A DNA stretch of 33,049 nt. Source: an uncultured Clostridia bacterium (GTDB taxonomy: Bacteria; Bacillota; Clostridia; Oscillospirales; Acutalibacteraceae). Within the stretch, counting starts at the first letter, position 1. Each line of letters starts with the position of its first letter. Shown here piece after piece: positions 32,584 to 33,049 of this stretch. A program made the translations under genes and the position numbers. A model generated the notes under the pieces. It searched no databases. It was not told the origin of the DNA and saw only the letters and a program-made list of their open reading frames with translations. The DNA lies in NCBI GenBank assembly GCA_946041635.1, contig CAMGDG010000009.1, forward strand, positions 1 to 33,049. Reading direction: 5' to 3'.

Positions 32584-33049
32584 TTAAGCTACTGTTTTTT
32601 GTGCAATCTCCGTATAACCTTTTATGGAGAGGTCAACTGCCATTGCATCGTAGGCGTCATAAGCACCGTCACGGGTTACATCTGCCGCCATAGCAAGCCA
32701 TTTATTATCGAGCTTTGCGTTTGCGTTTGCCGCATTTTTCAAAATAGTGTAGTCATCAGCATCGCAAAGTCCGTCGCCGTTAACATCGCCGTAAAGGACA
32801 ACCGTTACGGTTTTAATTTCCGCATTTGTGGTACGGTCATAGAATGTGATTGTTGCGCCCGTGCCCACAAGGTCGGTATCGGTGAGTGCTACGCCGTTTA
32901 TATTCTTAATTGCCACATACATATCCGATGTGTTCAATTCCGCGATGCAGTCGGATGCCGTATTTGCACCCAAAATCAAGCCTTCGGCGTGCAGATCCGC
33001 CTCAATAATCACAATGCTCTTTTCGGCACCGCACATATCGCAAACACCG
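32584..33049 (-). CDS. Dockerin type I domain protein, C-terminal part (cut by window edge)
   Basis: The frame is open to the right edge, so only about the last 154 residues are seen and the first visible Met (33036) is probably internal. It begins with GVCDMCGAEK, a CxxC followed by a small beta-rich domain. Near the C-terminus are two dockerin calcium-binding repeats: DVNGDGLCDADDYTILKNA and DVTRDGAYDAYDAMAVDLS, each with the Asp-rich loop and helix. Dockerins bind cohesins in cellulosomes or on the cell surface of Ruminococcus-type bacteria. The GVCDMCG motif also occurs in low-complexity parts of such extracellular proteins. Enzyme type, signal peptide and full length lie outside the window. 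Confidence 0.8.
   Translation of the reverse strand, partial: GVCDMCGAEKSIVIIEADLHAEGLILGANTASDCIAELNTSDMYVAIKNINGVALTDTDLVGTGATITFYDRTTNAEIKTVTVVLYGDVNGDGLCDADDYTILKNAANANAKLDNKWLAMAADVTRDGAYDAYDAMAVDLSIKGYTEIAQKTVA

Overview
The window looks like a chromosomal segment of a low-to-mid GC Gram-positive anaerobe of the class Clostridia, most likely an Oscillospirales/Ruminococcaceae-type gut bacterium. The reasons are good AGGAGG-type ribosome binding sites with frequent GTG/TTG starts, the TSCPD, DUF1836 and NfeD/Band-7 families, a short ProB, a type I dockerin domain at the right edge, and sigma-A promoters of the TTGNNN-17-TANAAT type. The taxonomic call is inference. I see no phage, plasmid, IS, CRISPR or tRNA.

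Layout. Bases 1-740: an uncharacterised membrane protein facing a bidirectional terminator. 739-5276 (-): a five-gene operon reading patatin-like hydrolase, class I/II aminotransferase, ksgA, a TSCPD protein, cca. 5419-8330 (+): proB-proA plus a membrane-anchored unknown, behind a clear promoter. 8537-9658 (+): prfB without a frameshift site. 9878-12535 (-): rpsO and pnp with a leader and a strong intergenic hairpin. 12731-17208 (-): the cell-elongation operon mreB-mreC-mreD-mrdA. 17408-17524 (-): a solitary 5S rRNA gene with its own promoter and terminator. 17725-19452 (-): a membrane protein with a Lys/Pro-rich repetitive cytoplasmic arm and a large outside domain. 19632-22752 (+): ahcY, a RING-like zinc-ribbon membrane protein, galU. 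23012-23875 (-): an orphan two-TM protein bracketed by repeat islands. 24166-26103 (-): DUF1836 regulator, NfeD and SPFH/Band-7 genes behind a promoter overlaid with two abutting inverted repeats. 26304-27485 (-): membrane diguanylate cyclase. 27644-28495 (+): a very cysteine-rich protein with a sporulation-like promoter. 28558-30972 (-): glycogen phosphorylase. 31184-32173 (-): a lipoprotein with a GGNTS repeat linker. 32584-33049 (-): the C-terminal part of a dockerin protein cut by the window edge.

How the parts fit. Most genes are housekeeping: tRNA/rRNA maturation (cca, ksgA, pnp, rpsO, 5S), translation termination (prfB), proline synthesis, rod-shape wall growth, activated-methyl recycling (ahcY), UDP-glucose and glycogen handling (galU, glgP). 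The accessory interest lies in four intergenic islands (about 9665-9795, 22837-22989, 23950-24142, 32346-32504) that carry one family of small palindromic elements. These elements keep a fixed TTGTAGGG head but have stems of different, internally complementary sequence. Further points of interest are the palindromic operator of the DUF1836-NfeD-Band7 operon and several uncharacterised envelope proteins. No clearly new multi-gene defence or mobile system is visible; the repeat family and the DUF1836 operator are the best leads.
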